Below are positions 26,008 through 34,542 of a DNA stretch of 64,000 nucleotides, one piece after another. Numbering within the stretch: the first letter of the stretch is position 1; each line of letters starts with the position of its first letter. Both the position numbers and the translations under genes were made by a program. Origin of the DNA: Nocardia abscessus (lineage in GTDB: Bacteria > Actinomycetota > Actinomycetes > Mycobacteriales > Mycobacteriaceae); NCBI RefSeq assembly GCF_015477775.1, contig NZ_JADLQO010000007.1, positions 293,303 to 357,302 on the forward strand, in the 5' to 3' direction. The notes below the pieces were generated by a model. That model saw only the letters and a list, made by a program, of their open reading frames with translations, searched no databases and was not told where the DNA came from.

Positions 26008-26415
26008 TCACGATTCGAGGCAGTCCAGAAGCCGGCTCGGCCCGACCACCTCCGCTCCGAGAGCCGCCACGCGGTCGCGGAGCCCCCGGTCGGCCGTCAC
26101 CACCGTGATCGAGCGGCGGCCGTCCTCCGCACGCGCCGCGGCGACCACCTCGACGATCGCGTCATCGCCCGAACCGTCCGCCGCCACGACGATCACGCCG
26201 CCCGGTTCCGGATCCGCCGCATCGACCGCGGCCTTCGCCGCTCCCTCCAGCACAACGATCACCTCGGCGGGCTCGGACAGACGCTCCCGCAGCCGTGGGA
26301 TCCGGGCGAGCAGGCGGCGAGCAGCGCCGGAGCGGTCACGCCACCACCCGTCGGGCCGCGAACCGACGACATTCGCGGCGTCCACCACGATCAGCCGAAC
26401 GCCGTCCACCGCCAC
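26008..26415 (-). CDS. PIN/NYN-like domain protein
   Basis: The 135-residue protein begins with a buried strand ending in aspartate, LIVVDAANVVGSRPDGWWRD, which resembles the first metal-binding motif of NYN/PIN nucleases, and later has GSGDDAIVEVV and ITVVTADRGLRDRVAALGAEVVG, shown here in part as VVTADRGLRDR, which carries the distal acidic residues. This actinobacterial family is sometimes labelled NTP pyrophosphohydrolase without good reason; a single-strand RNase-like fold seems more likely. GTG 26415 has GGAGGGGAG seven bases upstream, inside the end of the subtilisin gene, from which it is separated by four bases, so both are probably co-transcribed. Confidence 0.7.
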   Translation of the reverse strand: MAVDGVRLIVVDAANVVGSRPDGWWRDRSGAARRLLARIPRLRERLSEPAEVIVVLEGAAKAAVDAADPEPGGVIVVAADGSGDDAIVEVVAAARAEDGRRSITVVTADRGLRDRVAALGAEVVGPSRLLDCLES

Positions 26416-26419
26416 TGCC

Positions 26420-28096
26420 TCACTCCCCTCCCACGGTGAGCACCGCACCGGCAGCGGCGTCGTCCGCCGCGGGCCGAGCCGCCCGCACCGCGGCGAGCGC
26501 GTTCAACCTGCCGTACCCGTACTTGTCGCTGCGCCCGTCCGCGCCATAGCCGCCGCCCTGCGGGTCGATCTTGTCGCAGGCGCCCTTCAGCAGGTCCTTC
26601 ACCGCGTTCCAGGCCAGATCCGGATTCACCGAAAGCATCAGCGCGACCACTCCGGCGGCGCCGGGGCACGCGCTGGAGGTGCCGCCGAAATCGTTGGTGT
26701 AATCGCCCGCCGCGTCCCCGGACGCCGCCTTACCGGGGTTGTAGCCGTCCTTTCCGTGCCGGTCCACGGTCCAGATCCCGGGCGTCAGGGCGTCGGGGTG
26801 GCCGAACGGGCGGTGCCCGAAATCGCTGCTGGGGAACGCGCACCACACCGCCTTGCCGAAATCGCTGTAGACACTGCGTTTGCCGGTGTCGTTGCAGGCC
26901 GCGACCGCGATCACCTTCCCGAAACTCGCGTAGCCGTCGTTGTCGACGGATTCGTTGCCGTTGCCCGCCGCGAACAGCACCACGCAGCCCTTGCCGTCGC
27001 GTCCGGTGGTGACGGCGTGCTCGATCGCCAACCGGGTGCTCGCCGGGAGCGCCGCCACCCGGTTGTGCACCGGATCGTTCGGCTGGAACCACTTGCCGTC
27101 GGCGGGCCCCCAGCTGCACGAGATCACGTCGGCGCCGTGATCGGCGGCCCACGCGAAAGCGTCCGCCTCGGCCTGCGAGCCGAGCCCGGAGACGAGCCGG
27201 ATCGGCATCAGCGCGGCCTCCGGCGCCACTCCCGATGCTCCGGCCGTGCCGTTGGCGCAGGCCACGCCCGCGCACGCGGTGCCGTGGTTGTCACCGTTGT
27301 CGGGGCCGGTGCCGAAAGTGTCCTTGGGCCGCGGATCGCCGGTCTTCGACGTGACATCCCGTGGCGCGACGATCTTCGCGGCGCCGGCGAACTCGGGGTG
27401 GTCGATGTCGACGCCGTCGTCGATGACGGCGATCGTCACCCCGGCGCCGCGGGTGACCGCGTGGGCGGCTTCCACTCCCGCATGCGCGTCGATCGTGACG
27501 CCACCGATGGTGGTCTTCTTCAGATGCCACTGCTGAGGGAAGATCGTCTTCCTGGCACGGCGCCGGATCAATTCCGGATGGCAGTACTCGACGTCATCGC
27601 GGCTCAGCAGGGAATTGGCGATGTCGAAGACCTCCTGACCGGTACCCTCGGGCGCCGCTGTGAAGTAGGCGTTGGTCGCATACGAAACCGCCTGCTTCAC
27701 AGTCAGGTTCGCCGCGTCGAGAACAGCGCGGCAATGCTCGTCGTCGACGCGGTCGACGAACTTCACGAAGATGTTCTCCGTGTAGAGCACCGGTTCCCCG
27801 GTGCCCGGGTCCACCAGGACATGGCCGGCGAACCGCACTTCCGGCGCGGCATCGAGCACCGGCTTGCGTTCCTCCACCGACCTCGAGCCCGCGGGCAGCC
27901 GATAGACCTCGACCCCCGCCTCGGGGTATGCCTGCACCAGTGTCGCGTCCTCGAGTTCACCACTCAGCGGTGTGCGCACCGATCCCGACTGGCGCCGGAT
28001 CCCGCGGCCACTGTGCGTGCGCACCACGATCAGATCGGGACTCTGCTCGAGTTCGAAGCCGGGATCTTCGTTCGTGCCGAAATTCGCTGTGGGCAT
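26420..28096 (-). CDS. Subtilisin-family (S8) serine peptidase
   Basis: A 558-residue S8 peptidase. After about 200 residues that may be a pro-region, the catalytic triad appears in order: Asp in IAVIDDGVDIDHPE, His in DNHGTACAGVA and Ser in GGTSSACPGAAGVVALM; the oxyanion Asn is in LFAAGNGNES. ATG 28096 (or 28099) follows AAGGAG, a strong site, but no signal peptide follows it. In-frame sequence just upstream encodes a hydrophobic stretch, so either the protease is cytoplasmic or the true start is earlier. It is followed four bases later by the PIN-like gene. Confidence 0.85.
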   Translation of the reverse strand: MPTANFGTNEDPGFELEQSPDLIVVRTHSGRGIRRQSGSVRTPLSGELEDATLVQAYPEAGVEVYRLPAGSRSVEERKPVLDAAPEVRFAGHVLVDPGTGEPVLYTENIFVKFVDRVDDEHCRAVLDAANLTVKQAVSYATNAYFTAAPEGTGQEVFDIANSLLSRDDVEYCHPELIRRRARKTIFPQQWHLKKTTIGGVTIDAHAGVEAAHAVTRGAGVTIAVIDDGVDIDHPEFAGAAKIVAPRDVTSKTGDPRPKDTFGTGPDNGDNHGTACAGVACANGTAGASGVAPEAALMPIRLVSGLGSQAEADAFAWAADHGADVISCSWGPADGKWFQPNDPVHNRVAALPASTRLAIEHAVTTGRDGKGCVVLFAAGNGNESVDNDGYASFGKVIAVAACNDTGKRSVYSDFGKAVWCAFPSSDFGHRPFGHPDALTPGIWTVDRHGKDGYNPGKAASGDAAGDYTNDFGGTSSACPGAAGVVALMLSVNPDLAWNAVKDLLKGACDKIDPQGGGYGADGRSDKYGYGRLNALAAVRAARPAADDAAAGAVLTVGGE

Positions 28097-28371
28097 CATG
28101 ATCTCCTTCGTCGTGGGGACCCGAGCACCAACTATGGTCCCAACTCCGGCTATCACGAAAATCCCGAGTAGCGCGATACCCGCGCACAACGCCGCGGACC
28201 CGCTCGCGGTTGTCCTGCCTACCGCACACCGGCGGCGTAGGGGCCCGGTTCGAGTGGCCCACGGGTGAACCGGCCGGCCGGGATTCTCGCCGCGAATCCG
28301 GAATCTGGATCCACGGTGAGACCCGGCCGCCGGCTGCGAACGACCGGCGCGCGGACGGGCCGCGCGAACGG

Positions 28372-29313
28372 TCAGCGGAAGGCCCGCCGGTACGCCTGAG
28401 GCGTCACCCCCACGGTCTTGCGAAAGACCTTCCGGAACGCGGCCACCGAAGCGAACCCCGTTCGATCGGTGATGCACTCCATCGTGAGAATGGTCGTCTC
28501 GAGCAACTCCTGCGCCTTGCGCACCCGGGCGGTCTGGAGCCACTCGTTCGGCGTCATCCGGATCTGCTCGTGGAAGCGCCGGATCAGCGTGCGCTTGCTG
28601 ACTCCGGCACGCTGTGCGAGGTCGAGCACGGTGATCTTCTCACCGAGCATCGCGTCCGCCCACTCCAATGTGGGATTGATGGACTTGCTGTCCGCCTCCG
28701 AGCGCGGACGTTCCGCGATGAACTGTGCCTGCCCTCCGTCACGCGTCAACGGCATCACCGAGAGCCGGGCGGTATCCGCCGCCACAGCGGTCCCGTAATC
28801 CCGCCGAACCATGTGGAGGCACAGATCCAGTCCCGCCGCGGCCCCGGCCGAGGTCAGGATGCACCCGCTGTCCACATACAACACCGTGGGATCCACTCGC
28901 ACCCTCGGATAGCTCCTCGACAATTCGGCGGCGGCCATCCAATGCGTCGTCGCCCGTCTCCCGTCGAGCAGCCCGACCGAGGCGAGAGTGAACGCGCCCA
29001 GGCAAATCGATGCCACCCTCGCTCCCCGCTCGTGGGCGCGAACCAACGCGCTTCGCAAACGATCCGACGGCCGGGACCGGTAACTCATCGATCCCGGCAC
29101 GATGATCGTTCCGGCCTCCTCCTCGAGATAATCGATGTCGCGCAGACACGAGATCCCGAAGAACTTCGACGGCACGTCGGAGCGCAGGCCGCACACCTCC
29201 ACGTCGTACGCCGGAGTTCCGTCCTCCTGTTTGGCCCGGCCGAAGATCTCGATCGGAACCGAGAGGTCGAACGGAATCACGTCGTCGACCGCCAGTACAG
29301 CCAATGACCTCAT
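28372..29313 (-). CDS. GlxA-family regulator (DJ-1/PfpI plus AraC HTH)
   Basis: A 313-residue two-domain protein: a DJ-1/PfpI-like amidotransferase fold (1-180, with ASICLGAFTLASVGLLDGRRATTHW as the nucleophile-elbow region, here a cysteine in SICLGAF) and a C-terminal AraC-type DNA-binding domain (about 220-310, LAQRAGVSKRTLIRRF and TGFASVAAFRKVFRKTVG). It starts nine bases after the halogenase stop, so it is the last gene of the isonitrile operon and the best candidate for its pathway-specific activator. A second GlxA-type gene lies at 38855. Confidence 0.9.
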   Translation of the reverse strand: MRSLAVLAVDDVIPFDLSVPIEIFGRAKQEDGTPAYDVEVCGLRSDVPSKFFGISCLRDIDYLEEEAGTIIVPGSMSYRSRPSDRLRSALVRAHERGARVASICLGAFTLASVGLLDGRRATTHWMAAAELSRSYPRVRVDPTVLYVDSGCILTSAGAAAGLDLCLHMVRRDYGTAVAADTARLSVMPLTRDGGQAQFIAERPRSEADSKSINPTLEWADAMLGEKITVLDLAQRAGVSKRTLIRRFHEQIRMTPNEWLQTARVRKAQELLETTILTMECITDRTGFASVAAFRKVFRKTVGVTPQAYRRAFR

Positions 29314-29322
29314 GTCGCCGAC

Positions 29323-31119
29323 CTAGTCGACCTGCTGATCCGCTTCCGGCCCGACGACCACCAACCCGGCGCGAATCAAGCGCTTCAAGGCCCGTCCCTG
29401 CAACACCGACAGCTGTGGCGCCAGCTCCGACCAGCGCGCGGCACCGCGGTGCAGCGTTTCCCACAGTTCTTCGCCCCCGTCCCGCTCCAGGCACCGCACC
29501 TCGATGCCGGGGTCGGCCGCGGAGTAGATCCGGTGGCAGGGCACCGGGTCGGCCAGCGGCGACGGCGCGGCGTCGCTGTTGGCGATGGGATCTCGCCAGT
29601 AGTCGGCCAGCCCTTCGCGTGCTGCCTGCGGAATCTCGAACGGCGGCGACATGCCTTTGAAGCCCGGGATGTCCGCGCCCACGCTCGCGCGGATCCGTGC
29701 GTCAGGAGACAGCGCCACCATGTCGCCCGGTCCCAAGTCGACCGCGTCGGCCGCGGTGAAGGCTCGGAGGTAGGGCCCTTCGGTGGCGAGGTCACGCGGA
29801 TCGCGAGTCCCCTTCGTCATGATGTTCAGCAGGTCGGGCACCAGCGCGGTGTTCAGCAGCGCCTGGAACGTTCCCTCCGTGGCGTTGTCGACCCCGACTC
29901 GCCGGCCCTGGGCGCTCCAGTACGGGCTCTCGGGATGCGAACGCGAGATCTCGTGGTACCACTGGTCGATACTGAGCGCCCACGTCTCCGCCATGCCGCG
30001 CCACTCGACGTCGTAATCACGCCAGAGGTCTTCCTTGGATTGCTCGTCCAGCTCCTGGTCGAAGGTCTTCCGCAGGACCAGCGCGGCCGCCCAGGCTTGC
30101 GTGACGGCGAACGACATCCCCGAGGAGAACAGCGGATCCACGAAGTAGGACGCGTCCCCGACCGCCATCCAGCGATCCGAGTACGAACCGAAACACTCGC
30201 TGACGCGGGAGTAGTTGGTGGCCGTCAGCATCTCGGCACGAATCGGTTCGGCATCCGCGACCAGATCCCGCAGCACCGGAATCGATTTGATCGTCTTCAG
30301 GAAGATGTCCGGATCACGCAGATCCACCCGGGCGATCGATTCCGGATTGGTCACGATGCCGATCGACCACACGTTCTCCCGGACGCCGTCGACCAGGCGA
30401 GGCGTCGGGATGTACCACACCCACCCGTGTTCGAAGGCCACCGCGTAGATCGGCGACAGGTCCTCGGCGCGAAAGACGTTCCAGTCACCGTCCGCCCGCT
30501 GCGCAGGCACACAGTTCCGGTAGTGCGACCAGACGGCCACATTGCGGTAGTCCGACAGCCATTGCTTGTCACGCTGCGAACCGCGGGCCGCGACCTGATT
30601 CGCCCGGCCGGATGCGTCGACGAAATAGCCTGCCTTGATCTCGGTTCCGTCTTCCAGCACGATCGTGGCGTCGGATTCGCCGGGGAGGAAACCTACGATC
30701 CGAACACCTTGGAAAACGTGTGCGCCGCAGGCTTCGGCGTGTTCCAGCAGTACGGTGTCGAATTCGGCGCGATTCACGTGCACCGACCAGCGGTACACGC
30801 CGTCGGCCAGATAGTCCGAGTGCTCGAAGAAGCCCACGAACGGCCGGTCCGTGTCCCACTGATAGATCCCGCCGAACTTCTGGATCCAGCACTCGCTCGC
30901 GAGCACCTTTTCCAGAGCTCCACTGGCCTGCAGAACGGGAACCAGTGGGTGCGCACCGGATTCGCCGATGTGCTCGCGCGGGAACACCTCGCGGTCGAAG
31001 ACCGCCACCCGCAGATCGGTCTCGCGGCAGAGTATGGCGGCGAGAGTGGACCCCGCGGGACCACCGCCCATGATGACGACGTCGTACTCGCTCGCCGGCC
31101 GTGAGTTTGATGTAGCCAT
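29323..31119 (-). CDS. Flavin-dependent halogenase
   Basis: A 598-residue FAD enzyme. The dinucleotide fold GGGPAGST is at 18-25, REHIGESG follows at 48-55, and the halogenase hallmark WxWxIP is intact at 233-238 (W-V-W-Y-I-P). VGDASYFVDPLFSSGMSFA is the second flavin region. The WxWxIP motif distinguishes halogenases from monooxygenases; length and GES context resemble the phenol/pyrrole and CmlS-like group rather than tryptophan halogenases. It would need FADH2 from a separate reductase, and none is adjacent. It lies 27 bp after the Fe/2OG oxygenase and 9 bp before the GlxA regulator, inside the isonitrile operon, so it probably chlorinates the isonitrile scaffold or its precursor. Confidence 0.9.
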   Translation of the reverse strand: MATSNSRPASEYDVVIMGGGPAGSTLAAILCRETDLRVAVFDREVFPREHIGESGAHPLVPVLQASGALEKVLASECWIQKFGGIYQWDTDRPFVGFFEHSDYLADGVYRWSVHVNRAEFDTVLLEHAEACGAHVFQGVRIVGFLPGESDATIVLEDGTEIKAGYFVDASGRANQVAARGSQRDKQWLSDYRNVAVWSHYRNCVPAQRADGDWNVFRAEDLSPIYAVAFEHGWVWYIPTPRLVDGVRENVWSIGIVTNPESIARVDLRDPDIFLKTIKSIPVLRDLVADAEPIRAEMLTATNYSRVSECFGSYSDRWMAVGDASYFVDPLFSSGMSFAVTQAWAAALVLRKTFDQELDEQSKEDLWRDYDVEWRGMAETWALSIDQWYHEISRSHPESPYWSAQGRRVGVDNATEGTFQALLNTALVPDLLNIMTKGTRDPRDLATEGPYLRAFTAADAVDLGPGDMVALSPDARIRASVGADIPGFKGMSPPFEIPQAAREGLADYWRDPIANSDAAPSPLADPVPCHRIYSAADPGIEVRCLERDGGEELWETLHRGAARWSELAPQLSVLQGRALKRLIRAGLVVVGPEADQQVD

Positions 31120-31146
31120 TGATAGTCCTCTCTAATGGCCGATAGC

Positions 31147-31950
31147 TCAGATGATCTGGATGCGCTGCAGATGCCGGGATACCGACCCGGTGAACGCATT
31201 TCTGCCGTGCAGCAGCGCGTGGTTCTCGGCTACGACGATGTCGCCGGTCTGCCATTCGTGGGCGTAGCAGTAGCGCGCGTCGTGCAGCCTCGCACGCAAG
31301 TCCTCCATGACGCGCACGCCGTCCTCGGCCGAAACGCCGTCGACGGTCAAGAACAGCGGATTGGCGTACCGCGCGGGATCCAACGGCTCGGCATATCTGA
31401 TCGTCGTCTCACCGGTGGCCGGATGGATACCGAGCAACGGCCATTCGGCGAGGCCGCCGTAATGCGCGAGCTTGTCGGTTCGGTAGGTGATCGTGGCCCT
31501 GGCCCACAGCTCTTTCAGGTCTTCGGGCGCTTCCCGATAGACCTGGACGCTGTCACAGAACACGGTCTCGCCACCGGCGCCCTCGCCTTGCACACATTGG
31601 AAGAGGAAGAACCGCGGCACCTGCTCGGCGAACGCGCCGTCCCAGTGGAATGGGACATCGCCTCGGTCGAACAGATAGTTCTCGGGCGTGTCCCGCACCA
31701 CCAGATCGAGAATCGAGCCGAAGTTCCACTGCAGGATCTCTCCCGCGGTGCGGCAGTAGTTCTCGAGTTCCGGCTTGCCGAGCAGGCCGAATCCGCGCAG
31801 TACGACCACCTTCGCGCCGAGCGCGAGTGCGAGCAGTTCTTCGATCGGCACGTCCGCGAGTGTCTGCCCCCGCGCCGGGGAGGTCACCAGGCGGCCGAAC
31901 GGGCGCAGCCGCTCTCCCTCCAGCAGTGCTTCGTTCAAACTTCTGGTCAT
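31147..31950 (-). CDS. Fe(II)/2-oxoglutarate oxygenase, IsnB/PvcB-like
   Basis: A 267-residue TauD/TfdA-family enzyme. The iron-binding HxD pair is in FHWDGAFAE, and the distal histidine and 2-oxoglutarate arginine are in ENHALLHGRNAFTG and SRHLQR. In isonitrile pathways the partner of the isonitrile synthase is an enzyme of exactly this family that desaturates or hydroxylates the isocyano-amino acid. ATG 31950 lies eight bases after the isonitrile synthase stop. Upstream in-frame sequence is arginine-rich shadow and is left out. Confidence 0.9.
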   Translation of the reverse strand: MTRSLNEALLEGERLRPFGRLVTSPARGQTLADVPIEELLALALGAKVVVLRGFGLLGKPELENYCRTAGEILQWNFGSILDLVVRDTPENYLFDRGDVPFHWDGAFAEQVPRFFLFQCVQGEGAGGETVFCDSVQVYREAPEDLKELWARATITYRTDKLAHYGGLAEWPLLGIHPATGETTIRYAEPLDPARYANPLFLTVDGVSAEDGVRVMEDLRARLHDARYCYAHEWQTGDIVVAENHALLHGRNAFTGSVSRHLQRIQII

Positions 31951-31958
31951 GAGCTTCC

Positions 31959-33002
31959 TTACGCTCGCTGTGATTCGGTCTCCGGCGCCCCACCGAGGAC
32001 GAAATGACTGGGACGGCTGTTGCGCCAGACCAGGCGAGCACCCAGTTCCTCGGCCTGCATCCGCTTGACCAGCGTGTAGTTCGTTCCGTCGTCGAGCACC
32101 ACGCCGTGCCACGGGGTCAGCCAGCTGTCCTGCGTTCGCAGGAGGTGAAATCCGATTTTCTCGGAGTGATTCGTCTGCGGATGGATCGACAGCCGCACCG
32201 CGTCGGGGAAGGTCTCCCCCATCAGCCGGCTCCACGCCTGACTGCGCTGTACCACTTCGTACGCCGTCTCCTTCGACCGATTCCGCCGCTGCGTGGCGGA
32301 CAGCTCGGGCATCAGCACCGCGTTGTCCTCGACCATGAAACGATGGATTCCGTTGAACATCCGCCGGGCGGCCGGGTCGGTCCGGACCGCCTCGCGCAGC
32401 ACGTCGATCCCGTCGGAGAACTCCTTCAGCAGGCGCTGCCTGCGTTCGTCCCACCCCATTTCCGGCATGGCGTCACGCAATCCGTACAGGCCGATGGAAC
32501 CGCCGCCGGTCGACCGGATCACGCGACGGAGCTCGTCGCCGTAGTGGTCGACGTGTATATCCGGAATTCCCAGCGTGTCACTGAACACATGGCCGTCCGA
32601 ACAGATGGTCACGATGGCGCCCGGCCGGTACACGGCCGAGATCTGGTCGCAGAAACCTTGCAGGGACTCGATCGCCAGGGTCTCGGCCATGTCGGGCAGA
32701 TGGCCCAGCGTCTTGCGGCGGTTACGCGACTTCGCCGGGAAGGCGGGGATGATGAAGTGGACCGGCAATCCGAGCTCGATGTAGCGGATCACCTTCGTCA
32801 GGTGCGGTGCGAAGCACTCCGCACAGGGGGCCAGGTCGCACACCGCCCCGGGCTCGGCACTTCGCCTGCGCGCGAAGACCATGCCGAGTATTCGGGTTGC
32901 GACCGACCCGACGTCATGCTCGGGTCTGGCTTGGGCGTATCGGGCGTCTCGGCGCCCGAGTTCGCTGACGCGCTCGGACCCATTGTCGACAGTCGTACTC
33001 AT
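31959..33002 (-). CDS. Isonitrile synthase, PvcA/IsnA family
   Basis: A 347-residue member of the L-tyrosine/L-tryptophan isonitrile synthase family. Recognisable segments are VHFIIPAFPAKSRNR, TICSDGHVFSD followed by the DxHxD-like HVDHYG, and the C-terminal VRLSIHPQTNHSEKIGFHLL. PvcA/IsnA enzymes replace the amino group of Tyr or Trp with an isonitrile carbon taken from ribulose-5-phosphate. ATG 33002 has GGAAGG five bases upstream and is preferred to the start at 33041. It is the first gene after the terminator at 33322-33352, so the promoter of this operon lies in between. Substrate choice (Tyr or Trp) is not decidable by eye. Confidence 0.92.
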   Translation of the reverse strand: MSTTVDNGSERVSELGRRDARYAQARPEHDVGSVATRILGMVFARRRSAEPGAVCDLAPCAECFAPHLTKVIRYIELGLPVHFIIPAFPAKSRNRRKTLGHLPDMAETLAIESLQGFCDQISAVYRPGAIVTICSDGHVFSDTLGIPDIHVDHYGDELRRVIRSTGGGSIGLYGLRDAMPEMGWDERRQRLLKEFSDGIDVLREAVRTDPAARRMFNGIHRFMVEDNAVLMPELSATQRRNRSKETAYEVVQRSQAWSRLMGETFPDAVRLSIHPQTNHSEKIGFHLLRTQDSWLTPWHGVVLDDGTNYTLVKRMQAEELGARLVWRNSRPSHFVLGGAPETESQRA

Positions 33003-33391
33003 TACTACCTTCCTGGCACCCGACAGAACGAGCGCACACAACTGGACCGCACGGCGAAATCCGCTATTCGCGCGGATCGAGCCGTCGGTGAGCTGCCTGC
33101 GATCAGAAACGTCAGAGTAAGAACGAAAGCAGGAACCGGAATCCAGCGGAAACCCAGGATCGGCGAGCCCCGATGCTCAGAGCCAAATCCGAGTCACGCA
33201 GTTCATTGATCGAACACCCCCCACGTCTATAACCGGTTCCGTGGTTAGAACACTCTCAGGATACCTTCGCCGGGACAGCGAGGCAACCAAATAGATTTAC
33301 CACCGACACATGAAATTAATTCGGAGGCCCATGGGATCACCACGGGCCTCCGAACGGATACGGCGTTGTCGGTCGAGCGTCGCCGCCCCGG
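33003..33391. other. Promoter region of the isonitrile synthase operon
   Basis: About 390 bp with lower GC around 33230-33330. It holds the terminator of the upstream acyltransferase operon and must contain the isonitrile-operon promoter. No gene is visible. Confidence 0.6.
33322..33352 (-). terminator. Terminator after the acyltransferase gene
   Basis: CGGAGGCCC and GGGCCTCCG form a 9-bp stem extended by TGG/CCA beyond a one-base mismatch. On the minus strand it is followed by the T-rich AATTAATTT. It separates the SDR-flavoenzyme-acyltransferase transcript from the isonitrile synthase transcript. Confidence 0.75.
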
Positions 33392-34537
33392 CTATTTCAC
33401 CACCTGTTCCACGACAACCGGACGTCGTTTCGGGCGCGCGAAACGGCGCATCGCGGGAGATTCCACGAAGGTGAACAGCAACCAGGCGGCGAGGATATTG
33501 AGGAAGAACAGAAGCACGATCAGCAGCACCGCGACCGGCGCGCTGAATGTGGCCGCCCCCATCACGCGACGGACGTAGAACACCGTCACGCCCTGACAGA
33601 TATAGAAGGCGAACGAGATCTCACCGAGCCAGACCGCGAGTCTGCTGGACAGGAACCTGGAGTTCCCGTCCAGGTCGGACTTCGCCGCGGAGCCGATCAG
33701 CAACGCGAGCGGAGCAGCTGTCGCCAGCACGAAGCCGATGTAGAACGGCGTGTACATGGCCACCAGGTATCCCACGCCGACCGCGGCCACCGCCGCCCAG
33801 AGCGGGATCCGTATCCATCGCCCTTCCATCACGATGCGCGCCACGAACACGCCGAGGAAGAATTCGAACAGGCGCGACGGCGGGAAAAGATATCCGAACC
33901 ACAATTGCAGCACGGGAATGGGCGTGAGTTCCGATTTATCGGAGTCCGGCACGACGAAGACCGTCAGCAGGACGATCACGCACATGCCGGCCACCATGGC
34001 GGCGGCGCCGTACCACAGATACTTCACGTCGATGCGCAGCACCGCCGGTATCAGAAACGGGAAGAGCACATAGAACAGGAGCTCACAGGACAATGTCCAC
34101 GACGGCGTATTGACCCCCGCGTTGATATAGTTCTGCGGGAACCAGGCATGGATCAAGAAGATATTCGGCAGCCATGCCTTCCAGGACGTGATCGCCGCCG
34201 CGAAGAGCACCATCGACGCTACCCACAGCGTCAGGTGATTGGGGAATATCTTCACCACACGGCGCCGGATGAACTGCAGTTTGCTCGAGCCCGGCTTCCA
34301 CGACCAGGTCAGCACGAAGCCGCTCAAGATGAAGAAGAACGACACCCCCAGGAATCCGGCTTTGCCGACCACCACCGCCGCGTTGTACGCGATATCCGGA
34401 TCGGAGAACAGGTTGACCGGCTTGTACGGCGGTATCGGTGAGTTCGGCAGCATCACATGGAAGATGAATACCGAGAACGCGGCGAAGAACCGCAGTCCGG
34501 TCAAGGACGGCAGCCGTTTGCGATTGTCGACTTCCAT
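33392..34537 (-). CDS. Acyltransferase-3 (OafA/YrhL-like) membrane protein
   Basis: A 381-residue protein with about ten hydrophobic helices. It begins with the family signature LPSLTGLRFFAAFSVFIFHV (catalytic arginine and histidine) and contains GFLGVSFFFILSGFVLTW, the second conserved block. Such enzymes O-acylate sugars, antibiotics or lipids at the membrane. ATG 34537 begins five bases after the flavoenzyme stop, so it is the third gene of the SDR operon. In a natural-product setting it may acylate the final molecule or its export form; the acceptor is unknown. Confidence 0.88.
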   Translation of the reverse strand: MEVDNRKRLPSLTGLRFFAAFSVFIFHVMLPNSPIPPYKPVNLFSDPDIAYNAAVVVGKAGFLGVSFFFILSGFVLTWSWKPGSSKLQFIRRRVVKIFPNHLTLWVASMVLFAAAITSWKAWLPNIFLIHAWFPQNYINAGVNTPSWTLSCELLFYVLFPFLIPAVLRIDVKYLWYGAAAMVAGMCVIVLLTVFVVPDSDKSELTPIPVLQLWFGYLFPPSRLFEFFLGVFVARIVMEGRWIRIPLWAAVAAVGVGYLVAMYTPFYIGFVLATAAPLALLIGSAAKSDLDGNSRFLSSRLAVWLGEISFAFYICQGVTVFYVRRVMGAATFSAPVAVLLIVLLFFLNILAAWLLFTFVESPAMRRFARPKRRPVVVEQVVK

Positions 34538-34542
34538 CGCGA

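Noticed and set aside
29449..31104. A 551-codon plus-strand frame opposite the halogenase
   Set aside because: No recognisable motif, while the halogenase has FAD and WxWxIP motifs.
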